Assembly (NCBI RefSeq): GCF_000982825.1
Contig: NZ_CP011047.1
Coordinates: 2,480,001-2,544,000, forward strand
Source: Cronobacter sakazakii
Lineage (GTDB): Bacteria > Pseudomonadota > Gammaproteobacteria > Enterobacterales > Enterobacteriaceae
Length of the DNA stretch: 64,000 nt
Direction: 5' to 3'
Shown: positions 1-8,767 of the stretch, in pieces
Position numbering within the stretch: position 1 is the stretch's first letter
How the letters are laid out: every line of letters starts with the position of its first letter
Translations under genes and position numbers: made by a program
The notes under the pieces: generated by a model
The model's input: the letters and a program-made list of their open reading frames with translations, nothing else
Told to the model about the DNA's origin: nothing
Databases searched by the model: none

Positions 1-383
1 TTAAACACTTTCTGCCCGAGCCAGCAGGCGAGAGTAAAGGTGCTGGCGAGCGTCAGGATATCAACAAGAATGCCGCTCGCCCCCACATCGGCTATCTGCC
101 AGAAGGTAAGACGAAACCCGTACAGAATAATGCCCAGGCGCAGCAAATGCTGTTTGGCGAACAGCACGCCGCCGTCGCAGTGGGTATGGATTTTCGGGTA
201 CAGCGTATTGCCGATAATCATCCCGCCGAGAATGGCCACGGTCAGCGCGCTGAAACCGGCGTTACCTACGGCCGGAATCGCGCCGATCCAGATAGCGGCG
301 GCGGTGAGTAAACCGGTCAGCGCCAGACCCGGCAAGAAATGCATAAGCCCATGATGGCGTTCGGAATAAGTCAGTGTGGTCAT
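1..383 (-). CDS. yeiH: YeiH family putative membrane transporter (5' part only)
   Basis: Only the first 127 codons are in the window; the gene continues past base 1. The translation begins MTTLTYSERHHGLMHF and continues with hydrophobic segments and the stretch GGVLFAKQHLLRLGIILYG, which closely matches the N-terminus of E. coli YeiH, a multi-pass inner-membrane protein of the UPF0324/Cons_hypoth698 family. Its substrate is not established. It is transcribed divergently from the LysR gene yeiE across a 117-bp AT-rich gap, the usual arrangement for a LysR target. The start ATG is at 383-381. Confidence 0.9.
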   Translation of the reverse strand, partial: MTTLTYSERHHGLMHFLPGLALTGLLTAAAIWIGAIPAVGNAGFSALTVAILGGMIIGNTLYPKIHTHCDGGVLFAKQHLLRLGIILYGFRLTFWQIADVGASGILVDILTLASTFTLACWLGQKVF

Positions 384-500
384 CGCGTCCTCCTGTTATG
401 GAATAAGCTTATGCCGTTCTGGTATAAAATTAAAATTGATTATATATTTATAATTAATCTTAATAAGTGGTAAGCACGGTTGCGTTCGCACGAGGTCATC

Positions 501-1367
501 ATGCACATCACCTTACGCCAGCTGGAAGTGTTCGCCGAAGTCCTGAAAAGTGGTTCGACGACCCAGGCCTCTCAGATGTTGTCCCTCTCTCAGTCCGCCG
601 TCAGCGCGGCGCTCACCGATCTGGAAGGCCAGCTCGGCGTGCAGCTTTTTGACCGCGTCGGCAAGCGGCTGGTTGTCAATGAACACGGGCGGCTGTTATA
701 TCCGCGCACCGTGGCGCTGCTGGAGCAGGCGGGCGAAATCGAGCGGCTGTTTCGCAACGACAATGGCGCTATCCGCGTTTACGCCAGTAGCACCATCGGC
801 AACTATATTCTGCCGGAAATCATTGCCCGCTATCGCCGCGACTTTCCGGATCTGCCGCTGGAGATGAGCGTCGGCAACAGTCTCGACGTGGTGCAGGCGG
901 TGTGCGATTTTCGCGTGGATATCGGGCTTATCGAAGGGCCGTGCCATATGGCAGAAATCGTGGCGCAGCCGTGGCTTGAGGATGAACTGGTGGTGTTCGC
1001 CTCGCCCGCAAGCCCCTTGCTGGAAGGCGAAGTGACGCTGGAACGGCTCGCCGCCATGCCGTGGATTTTGCGCGAGAAAGGCTCCGGCACGCGCGAAATT
1101 GTCGATTATCTGCTGCTGTCACATTTGCCGCAGTTTCGCCTCAGCATGGAGCTTGGCAACTCGGAAGCGATTAAACACGCGGTGCGCCACGGGCTTGGCG
1201 TGAGCTGCCTGTCGCGACGGGTGATCGCCGAGCAGCTGGAAACCGGCTCGCTGGTAGAAGTGAAAGTGCCGCTGCCGCCGCTGGTGCGCACGCTTTACCG
1301 CATTCATCACCGACAAAAACATCTCTCCAGCGCGCTGGCGCGTTTTTTGCGCTATTGCGAACTCTGA
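501..1367 (+). CDS. yeiE: LysR-type transcriptional regulator YeiE
   Basis: A 288-aa LysR-family regulator. Residues 1-60 form the winged HTH (MHITLRQLEVFAEVL, then SQSAVSAALTDLEGQLG), followed by a periplasmic-binding-like effector domain. It is nearly collinear with E. coli YeiE, which also starts MHITLRQLEVF, so the ATG at 501 is chosen over upstream alternatives. It sits divergent to yeiH, its likely target. In related enterobacteria YeiE has been linked to iron homeostasis and sulfite response; that is family knowledge and nothing here tests it. Confidence 0.95.
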   Translation: MHITLRQLEVFAEVLKSGSTTQASQMLSLSQSAVSAALTDLEGQLGVQLFDRVGKRLVVNEHGRLLYPRTVALLEQAGEIERLFRNDNGAIRVYASSTIGNYILPEIIARYRRDFPDLPLEMSVGNSLDVVQAVCDFRVDIGLIEGPCHMAEIVAQPWLEDELVVFASPASPLLEGEVTLERLAAMPWILREKGSGTREIVDYLLLSHLPQFRLSMELGNSEAIKHAVRHGLGVSCLSRRVIAEQLETGSLVEVKVPLPPLVRTLYRIHHRQKHLSSALARFLRYCEL

Positions 1368-1553
1368 TTTCGCGGAGCGCGTCACACGGCGCGCTCATCA
1401 TCAGTTTTTTTCCTCTCAACGCCCCGATTCGCTGCTTTACTTATAATCCTCGAGCGATCATGAAGCTCTCTTATAACCGCGTATTTCCACCAGGCGCTTA
1501 GCGGCAACTCTGCTACAATCGCGCCTCTTTTGATGGATGGGCATTATTTTTAT

Positions 1554-3023
1554 ATGGTTTCCGAATCTAAAACCACACAAGCGCCTGGGCTGCGTCGCGA
1601 ACTGAAGGCGCGCCACCTGACCATGATCGCCATTGGCGGCTCCATCGGCACAGGGCTTTTTGTCGCTTCCGGTGCGACCATTTCTCAGGCGGGCCCGGGT
1701 GGCGCGCTGTTGTCCTATATTCTCATCGGTCTGATGGTCTATTTCCTGATGACGAGCCTCGGCGAGCTGGCAGCCTATATGCCGGTCTCCGGCTCGTTTT
1801 CCACTTACGGCCAGAAATATGTCGAAGAAGGCTTCGGCTTCGCGCTCGGCTGGAACTACTGGTACAACTGGGCGGTGACCATCGCGGTTGACCTGGTGGC
1901 ATCACAGCTGGTGATGAGCTACTGGTTCCCGGACACGCCCGGCTGGATCTGGAGCGCGCTGTTCCTCGGCATCATGTTCCTGCTGAACGTCATCTCCGTG
2001 AAAGGCTTCGGCGAAGCGGAATATTGGTTCTCGTTAATCAAAGTCGCCACCGTGATTATTTTTATCCTGGTGGGCGTCGCGATGATCGTCGGGATTTTCA
2101 AAGGGGCAGCGCCGGCCGGCTGGAGCAACTGGGCTATCGGCGACGCGCCGTTCGCGGGCGGTTTCTCGGCGATGATAGGCGTGGCGATGATTGTCGGCTT
2201 CTCCTTCCAGGGCACCGAGCTTATCGGTATCGCGGCGGGTGAATCAGAGGAGCCGGAGAAAAACATTCCGCGCGCGGTGCGTCAGGTGTTCTGGCGTATC
2301 CTGCTGTTCTATGTGTTCGCAATTCTGATAATCAGCCTGATTATTCCGTACACCGATCCGAGCCTTTTGCGTAACGACGTGAAAGATATCAGCGTCAGTC
2401 CGTTTACGCTGGTGTTCCAGCACGCCGGTCTGCTGGGCGCGGCGGCGATTATGAACGCGGTGATCCTGACGGCGGTGCTGTCTGCGGGTAACTCCGGGAT
2501 GTATGCTTCCACGCGTATGCTCTATACGCTCGCCTGCGACGGCAAAGCGCCGCGCATTTTCGCGAAGCTGTCGAAAGGCGGCGTGCCGCGCAACGCGCTG
2601 TATGCGACGACGGTTATCGCTGGTCTGTGTTTCCTGACCTCGATGTTCGGCAACCAGACGGTCTATCTGTGGCTGTTGAACACCTCCGGCATGACGGGCT
2701 TTATCGCCTGGCTGGGTATCGCCATCAGCCATTACCGTTTCCGTCGCGGCTATGTGTTGCAGGGCAATGACATTAACGATCTGCCGTATCGTTCCGGCTT
2801 CTTCCCGCTGGGCCCGATTTTCGCCTTTGTGCTGTGCCTGATTATTACGCTCGGCCAGAACTATCAGGCGTTCCTTGCGGACACCATTGACTGGGCAGCC
2901 GTTGCGGCCACCTATATTGGCATTCCGCTGTTCCTGATTATCTGGTTTGGTTACAAGCTGGTGAAGGGCTCCCGTTTCGTGCGTTACCGCGATATGGAAT
3001 TCCCTGAACATCTGAAGAAATAA
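1554..3023 (+). CDS. lysP: Lysine-specific permease LysP
   Basis: A 489-aa APC-superfamily amino-acid permease, the same length as E. coli LysP and almost identical from MVSESKTTQAPGLRR onward. It shows the family motif GGSIGTGLFVASG near the N-terminus and about twelve hydrophobic segments, and imports lysine at the inner membrane with protons. In E. coli LysP also acts as a lysine sensor for CadC. The ATG at 1554 fits the homologue better than an in-frame ATG eight codons upstream. A strong terminator follows. In E. coli cirA lies next to lysP; it is absent here. Confidence 0.97.
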   Translation: MVSESKTTQAPGLRRELKARHLTMIAIGGSIGTGLFVASGATISQAGPGGALLSYILIGLMVYFLMTSLGELAAYMPVSGSFSTYGQKYVEEGFGFALGWNYWYNWAVTIAVDLVASQLVMSYWFPDTPGWIWSALFLGIMFLLNVISVKGFGEAEYWFSLIKVATVIIFILVGVAMIVGIFKGAAPAGWSNWAIGDAPFAGGFSAMIGVAMIVGFSFQGTELIGIAAGESEEPEKNIPRAVRQVFWRILLFYVFAILIISLIIPYTDPSLLRNDVKDISVSPFTLVFQHAGLLGAAAIMNAVILTAVLSAGNSGMYASTRMLYTLACDGKAPRIFAKLSKGGVPRNALYATTVIAGLCFLTSMFGNQTVYLWLLNTSGMTGFIAWLGIAISHYRFRRGYVLQGNDINDLPYRSGFFPLGPIFAFVLCLIITLGQNYQAFLADTIDWAAVAATYIGIPLFLIIWFGYKLVKGSRFVRYRDMEFPEHLKK

Positions 3024-3026
3024 AGA

Positions 3027-3053
3027 AAAGGGCGCGTAAAGCGCCCTTTTTTA
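3027..3053 (+). terminator. Rho-independent terminator after lysP
   Basis: The hairpin AAGGGCGC-gtaaa-GCGCCCTT is followed by a T run, starting 3 bases after the lysP stop codon. Confidence 0.9.
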
Positions 3054-3072
3054 TGGGGTTTTTCTGGGGGAC

Positions 3073-3218
3073 GGCGGGTGCGCTGCGCTTACCCGCCCTA
3101 CATACCTGTCGCACCTTTATCGTAGGGGGGGTAAGCAAAGCGCACCCGCCATTGCTCTTTTATGCCATCCCCCATTGCCCTTTTATACAGTAGGGTGGGT
3201 AAGCGCAGCGCACCCACT
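3073..3218. repeat. REP cluster of three palindromes (lysP-fghA gap)
   Basis: Three REP-like palindromes at 3073-3101, 3122-3150 and 3190-3218. Each has arms of the type GGCGGGT/ACCCGCC around a GCGCTGCGCTT centre and carries a CTAC (or inverted GTAG) end. The first is in one orientation and the next two are inverted. The third has the variant arm GGTGGGT with matching CCCAC changes. They fill the gap between convergent lysP and fghA. Confidence 0.85.
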
Positions 3219-3261
3219 ACGTACCGCATTACGACCTTTGAATCACACCCACCACGCCCTG

Positions 3262-4092
3262 TTAACGCAGATGCTGCGCGTGGAAACGCAAATGCTCTTC
3301 AATAAACGTGGCGATAAAATAGTAGCTGTGGTCGTAACCCGGCTGCATACGCAACGTTAGCGGCCAGCCCGCCTTGCGCGCGGCTTCGTCAAGCCGCTCC
3401 GGCTGAAGCTGCTCGCCGAAAAACGGATCATTGTCGCCCTGATCGATAAGCGTCGGGATCGCGTTTTCCGCAGACGCCTGCTCCATCAGCGCGCAGCTGT
3501 CCCACGCGCGCCACAGATTTTCGTCATCACCCAGATACGCCGCGAACGCTTTTTTGCCCCACGGCACCCCGGCCGGGTTCACAATAGGCGCAAACGCCGA
3601 CACCGAGCTAAAACGCCCCGGATTTTTCAGCACCATGATAAGCGCGCCGTGGCCGCCCATCGAATGTCCGCTAATCGCCGCTTTCGGCGCCAGCGTAAAG
3701 TTCTCCGCCAGCACCTGCGGTAACTCCTCGCTCAGATAATCAAACATCCGGTAATGCGCGGCCCACGGCGTCTCGGTGGCGTTAAGGTAAAAGCCCGCGC
3801 CTTTCCCAAGATCGTAACCAGCGTCATCCGCCACCGCGTCGCCGCGCGGACTGGTATCCGGCATCACCAGCACCAGTCCCAGCTCAGCGGCGACCCGCTG
3901 CGCGCCCGCTTTGGTAGTGAAATTCTCATCGCTGCAGGTCAGCCCGGACAGCCACCACACCACCGGCGGCGGAGTCTGCGCGTCGGGCGGAAGATAGATG
4001 CTGAAGGTCATCGGGCAGTTAAGCACGCGGGAGTCGTGACGCCAGCGCTGTTGTAAACCGCCAAAACAGCGGTGTTCTTCGAGCAGTTCCAT
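3262..4092 (-). CDS. fghA: S-formylglutathione hydrolase
   Basis: A 276-aa esterase-D-type alpha/beta hydrolase that hydrolyses S-formylglutathione to formate and glutathione, the last step of glutathione-dependent formaldehyde detoxification. The nucleophile motif GHSMGG places the catalytic serine near residue 144, and the histidine lies in GYDHSYYF near the C-terminus. Length and sequence match E. coli YeiG (278 aa) rather than plasmid FrmB, although the two are close. It stands alone, convergent with lysP, with no formaldehyde dehydrogenase beside it. Confidence 0.92.
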   Translation of the reverse strand: MELLEEHRCFGGLQQRWRHDSRVLNCPMTFSIYLPPDAQTPPPVVWWLSGLTCSDENFTTKAGAQRVAAELGLVLVMPDTSPRGDAVADDAGYDLGKGAGFYLNATETPWAAHYRMFDYLSEELPQVLAENFTLAPKAAISGHSMGGHGALIMVLKNPGRFSSVSAFAPIVNPAGVPWGKKAFAAYLGDDENLWRAWDSCALMEQASAENAIPTLIDQGDNDPFFGEQLQPERLDEAARKAGWPLTLRMQPGYDHSYYFIATFIEEHLRFHAQHLR

Positions 4093-4215
4093 AGGGGCTC
4101 CTTTTGTTCAAACCCGGATAGTGCAGTCTAACCGTCAGGTGAGCAAGTTTCACTTCACCAGGCCGGGATCATAGCGCATCATATTGATAACTTTATTTTA
4201 ACAAATGGAGGCGGC

Positions 4216-5340
4216 GTGGCGCTGCGTATCGCATTAACCGGCTTTCTGGCACTGGTGGTGGCAATGGGAATAGGGCGGTTCGCGTTCACGCCCCAGGTGC
4301 CGCTGATGGTGGGCGAGGGCGAACTGACGCTGACCACCGCGGGGCTTGTGGCCGCCGCCAACTATCTTGGCTATCTGGTGGGCGCGTGGGATGCCATGCG
4401 CGCTCACCGTCATGTGGAATACCGACTGCATATGGGCGTCTGGGGCGCGGTGCTGCTGACGCTCGTTTCCGCGCTGGCAGACGGCCCGTGGTCGCACGGC
4501 GTGGTGCGCTTCGTGATTGGCTGCATGAGCGGCTGGGCGCTGGTGATGGCCGCAGGCTGGACTAACGAACAGCTCGCCCACCACGGCAGGCCGGGTTTGA
4601 GCGCGGCGGTCTTCGCAGGCCCTGGCGTTGGTATCACTATCAGCGGCCTGCTGGCGGTCTGGATCCACGGCGCGGCGCTCAGCGCCGCACAGGGCTGGGT
4701 GATTTACGGCACGCTGGCGTTCGCGCTGATTGCGCTTATCGCCCGTTATTTACCCCGCAAAGGCGAGCTGCACCGGGCGGATACGCCGCCTGCGCCGCTG
4801 GAACTGACGCCCGCGCTCAAAAGACTGGTCTGGAGCTATAGTCTCGCAGGCTACGGCTATATTCTGCCCGCCACGTTTTTATCGCAGATGGCGGCGGCGC
4901 GCTTTCCCGGCAGCCTGTTCGCGCAGTTCGTCTGGCCGGTGTTCGGCGCGGCGTCGGTTGTGGGCATTGCGCTCAGTATTCTCTGGCGAACGCGCGGTAC
5001 GGCCTCACAGCGCCTCGCGATTGTCCTCTGGCTCCAGGGCCTCGGCGTACTGGCGGCGGCGCTGCTGCCGGGATTATCAGGGCTTGTGATCGGCTCACTT
5101 CTCGTGGGCGGCGGTTTCCTGTGCGCGGTGCAGCTTTCTTTGCAGTGCGGGCGCGAGCTGGCACCGTCGCACACCCGCTATCTCGCAGGCCTGTTGACTA
5201 CCGGTTATGCGATAGGACAGCTTGTCGGGCCGGTCACCTCAGCGCTCTCAAGCCACTTTACCGGCCAGCTTGAGCCCGCGTTGTGGCTCGCGGGCGTGGC
5301 GCTGTTTATCGGCGGCGCGCTGGTCTTCCGGCGTGCCTGA
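4216..5340 (+). CDS. YbfB/YjiJ-family MFS transporter
   Basis: A 374-aa hydrophobic protein with about twelve membrane segments. The N-terminal motif GIGRFAFTPQVPLM and the internal NYLGYLVGA are typical of the YbfB/YjiJ (MFS_4) family of major-facilitator transporters, whose substrates are unknown. The GTG start at 4216 is preceded by a good GGAG ribosome site (ATGGAGGCGGC). It is divergent from fghA and upstream of folE. It is not part of the E. coli K-12 order at this place, so it is a lineage-specific insertion or a loss in E. coli. Confidence 0.85.
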   Translation: MALRIALTGFLALVVAMGIGRFAFTPQVPLMVGEGELTLTTAGLVAAANYLGYLVGAWDAMRAHRHVEYRLHMGVWGAVLLTLVSALADGPWSHGVVRFVIGCMSGWALVMAAGWTNEQLAHHGRPGLSAAVFAGPGVGITISGLLAVWIHGAALSAAQGWVIYGTLAFALIALIARYLPRKGELHRADTPPAPLELTPALKRLVWSYSLAGYGYILPATFLSQMAAARFPGSLFAQFVWPVFGAASVVGIALSILWRTRGTASQRLAIVLWLQGLGVLAAALLPGLSGLVIGSLLVGGGFLCAVQLSLQCGRELAPSHTRYLAGLLTTGYAIGQLVGPVTSALSSHFTGQLEPALWLAGVALFIGGALVFRRA

Positions 5341-5384
5341 AAGGCCGCGACGATTTCAACAATTTCGCCCCGGCCACTGGATTA

Positions 5385-5404
5385 TGTGCGTTAGCTCACG
5401 CACA
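5385..5404. promoter_or_regulatory. Perfect palindrome upstream of folE
   Basis: TGTGCGT-tagctc-ACGCACA is a perfect 7-bp inverted repeat with a 6-bp spacer, 62 bases before the folE start. The spacing resembles a dimeric-repressor or CRP-like operator, but the half-sites do not match the CRP consensus. No regulator is assigned. Confidence 0.4.
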
Positions 5405-5465
5405 ATGAGCCCACGCTCAGCCCCGGCCGGGCAGAGTCTGGTTACACCTGCAGGAGAAAATAACG

Positions 5466-6137
5466 ATGCCATCACTCAGTAAAGAAGCGGCCCTGGTTCA
5501 TGAAGCGCTGGTCGCGCGCGGTCTGGAGACGCCACTGCGTCCGCCGGTCAACGAGCTGGATAACGAAACCCGCAAGCGCCTTATCGCCGGTCATATGACC
5601 GAAATCATGCAGCTGCTTAACCTGGATCTGAGCGATGACAGCCTGATGGAAACGCCGCATCGCATCGCCAAGATGTATGTGGATGAGATTTTCTCCGGCC
5701 TCGATTACGCCAATTTCCCGAAGATTACCGTTATTGAGAACAAAATGAAGGTGGATGAAATGGTCACGGTGCGCGACATCACCCTGACCAGCACCTGTGA
5801 ACACCACTTTGTGACCATCGACGGTAAAGCGACCGTCGCGTATATCCCGAAAGACGCGGTGATCGGCCTTTCAAAAATCAACCGCATCGTGCAGTTCTTC
5901 GCCCAGCGCCCGCAGGTGCAGGAGCGACTGACGCAGCAGGTACTGGTGGCACTGCAAACGCTGCTTGGCACGAATAATGTGGCGGTCTCCATCGACGCGG
6001 TGCACTACTGCGTGAAAGCGCGCGGCATCCGCGACGCCACCAGCGCGACCACGACGACCTCGCTCGGCGGGCTGTTTAAATCCAGCCAGAACACGCGCCA
6101 GGAATTTCTGCGCGCCGTGCGTCACCACAACGGCTAA
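5466..6137 (+). CDS. folE: GTP cyclohydrolase I
   Basis: A 223-aa enzyme that converts GTP to 7,8-dihydroneopterin triphosphate, the first step of folate synthesis. Zinc ligands and active site are visible in STCEHHFVTIDG and in HYCVKARG near the C-terminus. Length and sequence match E. coli FolE. A GGAGA ribosome site lies 6 bases before the ATG (CTGCAGGAGAAAATAACG). yeiB follows after 8 bases and is probably co-transcribed, as in E. coli. Confidence 0.97.
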   Translation: MPSLSKEAALVHEALVARGLETPLRPPVNELDNETRKRLIAGHMTEIMQLLNLDLSDDSLMETPHRIAKMYVDEIFSGLDYANFPKITVIENKMKVDEMVTVRDITLTSTCEHHFVTIDGKATVAYIPKDAVIGLSKINRIVQFFAQRPQVQERLTQQVLVALQTLLGTNNVAVSIDAVHYCVKARGIRDATSATTTTSLGGLFKSSQNTRQEFLRAVRHHNG

Positions 6138-6145
6138 AACCCAGG

Positions 6146-7303
6146 ATGACGAGAAATATCACCCTCGACGCGGTACGCGGTCTGGCGATCCTCGGCATCC
6201 TTCTGCTCAACATTACCGCCTTTGGGCTCCCGAAGGCGGCCTATCTCAACCCCGCCTGGTATGGCGATATCACCTCCCGCGACGCCTGGACATGGGCGCT
6301 GCTCGATCTCTTTGCCCAGGTCAAATTCCTCACGCTGTTCGCGCTGCTGTTCGGGGCTGGTCTGCAAATGCTGCTGCCGCGCGGTAAACGCTGGATCCAG
6401 GCAAGGCTTACGCTGCTGGCGCTGCTCGGTTTTGTACACGCCATTTTCATCTGGGATGGCGATATTCTGCTGGCGTACGGGCTGGTAGGGCTCATCTGCT
6501 GGCGCATGGTGCGCGATGCCCCGAGCGTTAAATCGCTGTTTAAAACCGGCGTGGTGCTTTATCTCATCGGGATTGCGGTGCTGTTGCTGCTCGGCATGAT
6601 ATCCGGTGAGCACATGAGCCGCTCCTGGACGCCGCAGGCGGCCGATCTCTTCTATGAAAAATTCTGGCGTCTGGAAGGGGGCATGGAGGCCGTGCGCAGC
6701 CGTCTCGATCTGCTCTCTTCCATGCTGCTGGCGCTCGGCGCGCAGTATGGCTGGCAGCTCGCGGGCATGATGCTGACCGGCGCGGCGCTGATGCGCAGCG
6801 GCTGGTTGCGCGGCGAATTCAGCCTGCGCCACTACCGGCGCACCGGTTTCGGGCTGGTGGCGCTGGGCGTGCTGATTAACCTGCCCGCGATAGTCGTGCA
6901 GTGGCATCTCGGCTGGGATTACCGCTGGTGCGCGTTTCTGCTTCAGGCACCGCGCGAACTGGGCGCGCCGCTGCAGGCGCTCGGCTATACGGCGCTGGTT
7001 TTCGGCTACTGGCCGTGCCTGGCGCGCCTGAAAATGATGACCGCCGTGATCTGCGTCGGGCGTATGGCGCTCACTAACTATCTGCTGCAAAGCCTTCTCT
7101 GCACGACGCTCTTCAACCGCTTCGGCCTGTTTATGCAGTTTGACCGGCTCTCGCTGCTGGCGTTTGTCCCGGCGGTGTGGGCCGTTAACCTCGCGTTCTC
7201 TGTGCTGTGGCTGCGTTATTTCCGCCAGGGGGCGCTGGAGTGGCTATGGCGGCGTCTGACGCGTCTCGCCGCAGGCGCACCGCAATCTGTATCATCCAGA
7301 TAA
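6146..7303 (+). CDS. yeiB: YeiB family DUF418 membrane protein
   Basis: A 385-aa multi-pass inner-membrane protein of the DUF418 family. It begins MTRNITLDAVRGLAILGI, the start typical of this group and of membrane acyltransferase-like proteins, and has about ten hydrophobic segments. It matches E. coli YeiB in length and position after folE. Its biochemical role is not known. Confidence 0.92.
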   Translation: MTRNITLDAVRGLAILGILLLNITAFGLPKAAYLNPAWYGDITSRDAWTWALLDLFAQVKFLTLFALLFGAGLQMLLPRGKRWIQARLTLLALLGFVHAIFIWDGDILLAYGLVGLICWRMVRDAPSVKSLFKTGVVLYLIGIAVLLLLGMISGEHMSRSWTPQAADLFYEKFWRLEGGMEAVRSRLDLLSSMLLALGAQYGWQLAGMMLTGAALMRSGWLRGEFSLRHYRRTGFGLVALGVLINLPAIVVQWHLGWDYRWCAFLLQAPRELGAPLQALGYTALVFGYWPCLARLKMMTAVICVGRMALTNYLLQSLLCTTLFNRFGLFMQFDRLSLLAFVPAVWAVNLAFSVLWLRYFRQGALEWLWRRLTRLAAGAPQSVSSR

Positions 7304-7334
7304 CGATCTGGATCACAATCGTTAACAAATCGTA

Positions 7335-7368
7335 TGTAACCGTTTCCAGCGCTGTGATGCGCTTCACG
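7335..7368 (+). promoter_or_regulatory. galS control region: GalR/GalS operator and CRP site
   Basis: TGTAACCGTTTCCA at 7335-7348 fits the gal operator consensus (TGnAAnCGnTTnCA). TGTGA-tgcgct-TCACG at 7353-7368 is a good CRP site. The pair mirrors the autoregulated, cAMP-activated galS promoter known from E. coli. Confidence 0.8.
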
Positions 7369-7458
7369 CAGCGCATTCAGGCGCACTGCCAGAATAGCCA
7401 CCTGACTTAACACAGGGGGTTTCTGTGAGACGCATTTCAGCTCTTCAGGGTGGTCGCC

Positions 7459-8484
7459 ATGATCACCATTCGTGACGTTGCCCGTCTGGCAGGGGTCTCT
7501 GTTGCGACGGTCTCCCGCGTTCTCAATAACAGCGCGCTGGTCAGCCCGGAAACGCGTGAAACCGTCATGCAGGCGGTCACGCAGCTTGGCTACCGCCCGA
7601 ACGCGAACGCCCAGGCGCTGGCCACCCAGGTCAGCGATACGATAGGCGTTGTGGTGATGGACGTCTCCGATCCGTTCTTCGGCGCGCTGGTGAAAGCCGT
7701 CGATGTCGTGGCGCAGCAGCACGGCAAATATGTGCTTATCGGCAACAGCTATCACGAGGCGGAAAAAGAGCGCCACGCCATTGAAGTGTTGATCCGCCAG
7801 CGTTGCAGCGCGCTTATCGTGCACGCCAAATCGCTTTGCGACGAGGAGCTTGCCGCTTTTCTTGAACAGGTGCCGGGCATGGTGTTGATTAACCGCATCG
7901 TGCCGGGTTACGCGCATCGCTGCGTCGGGCTAGATAATGTCACTGGCGCGATGATGGCGACGCGCATGCTGCAAAGCAGCGGCCATCAGCGCATCGGCTA
8001 TCTCGCCTCCAGCCACCAGATTGATGATAACGACAAACGCCGCGAAGGGTGGCAGCGGGCGCTGGCCGATGAAGGCGTTCAGCCGCCGGAGGCCTGGGTC
8101 GGCACCGGTAGCCCGGATATGCAGGGCGGCGAGGCGGCGATGGTGGAACTCTTAGGCCGCAATCTGCATCTCACCGCCGTGTTTGCTTACAACGACAGCA
8201 TGGCGGCAGGCGCGCTGACGGCGCTGAAAGATAACGGCATTCTGGTGCCGCAGCATCTGTCAGTCATTGGTTTCGATGATATTCCGATTGCCCGTTACAC
8301 CGACCCGCAACTGACCACCGTGCGTTATCCGGTGGTCTCCATGGCGCGTCTCGCCACTGAACTGGCATTGCAGGGGGCCGCAGGAGCGCTGGATCCGACG
8401 GCTACCCACTGTTTTATGCCTACGCTGGTGCGTCGTCATTCCGTCGCGGCGCGGCAAAATGTGGAGCCGATCACTAGTTTATAA
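7459..8484 (+). CDS. galS: HTH-type galactose regulon regulator GalS
   Basis: A 341-aa LacI/GalR-family regulator. The HTH is at residues 2-25 (TIRDVARLAGVSVATVSRVLN) with hinge helix PNANAQALATQ, followed by a sugar-binding core ending in TLVRRHSVAARQ. It is the galactose-responsive isorepressor that controls the mgl operon just downstream and itself. The start MITIRD at 7459 matches E. coli GalS; three extra upstream codons are possible. Operators flank it on both sides. Confidence 0.96.
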   Translation: MITIRDVARLAGVSVATVSRVLNNSALVSPETRETVMQAVTQLGYRPNANAQALATQVSDTIGVVVMDVSDPFFGALVKAVDVVAQQHGKYVLIGNSYHEAEKERHAIEVLIRQRCSALIVHAKSLCDEELAAFLEQVPGMVLINRIVPGYAHRCVGLDNVTGAMMATRMLQSSGHQRIGYLASSHQIDDNDKRREGWQRALADEGVQPPEAWVGTGSPDMQGGEAAMVELLGRNLHLTAVFAYNDSMAAGALTALKDNGILVPQHLSVIGFDDIPIARYTDPQLTTVRYPVVSMARLATELALQGAAGALDPTATHCFMPTLVRRHSVAARQNVEPITSL

Positions 8485-8494
8485 ATGCGCGTGA

Positions 8495-8527
8495 TGTAAC
8501 CGCTTTCAATCTGTGAGAAAATTCACA
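8495..8527 (+). promoter_or_regulatory. mglBAC promoter: gal operator plus perfect CRP site
   Basis: TGTAACCGCTTTCA (8495-8508) is a gal operator. Three bases later TGTGA-gaaaat-TCACA (8512-8527) is a perfect CRP site, followed by a TATATT -10 candidate. The overlap of repressor and activator sites matches the mgl promoter design. About 240 bases of untranslated leader follow before mglB, with nothing else recognised in it. Confidence 0.88.
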
Positions 8528-8767
8528 GTATATTAACATTGCGCTGACTATGATGACGGCGTCTCATGGGCCTGAAACTTTATGTAACGGCGATTTAACA
8601 CTGACGTTATCTGCCGCCCCTGAACGATAAAAAAGCTTTACTGGAAGCATTACCGAGCAAGGAAGTGTTTTTTATTAGTGAACTTCGGCATTCAGTAAGG
8701 TTTTTCTCCTTACCGTCCTGCCGCCCGTTTTTCACGATTGCTACCCTGCATAAAAACCGGAGATACC

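Noticed and set aside
2244..3011. A 255-codon open frame opposite lysP
   Set aside because: Antisense to a gene matching E. coli LysP throughout; no ribosome site or family resemblance.
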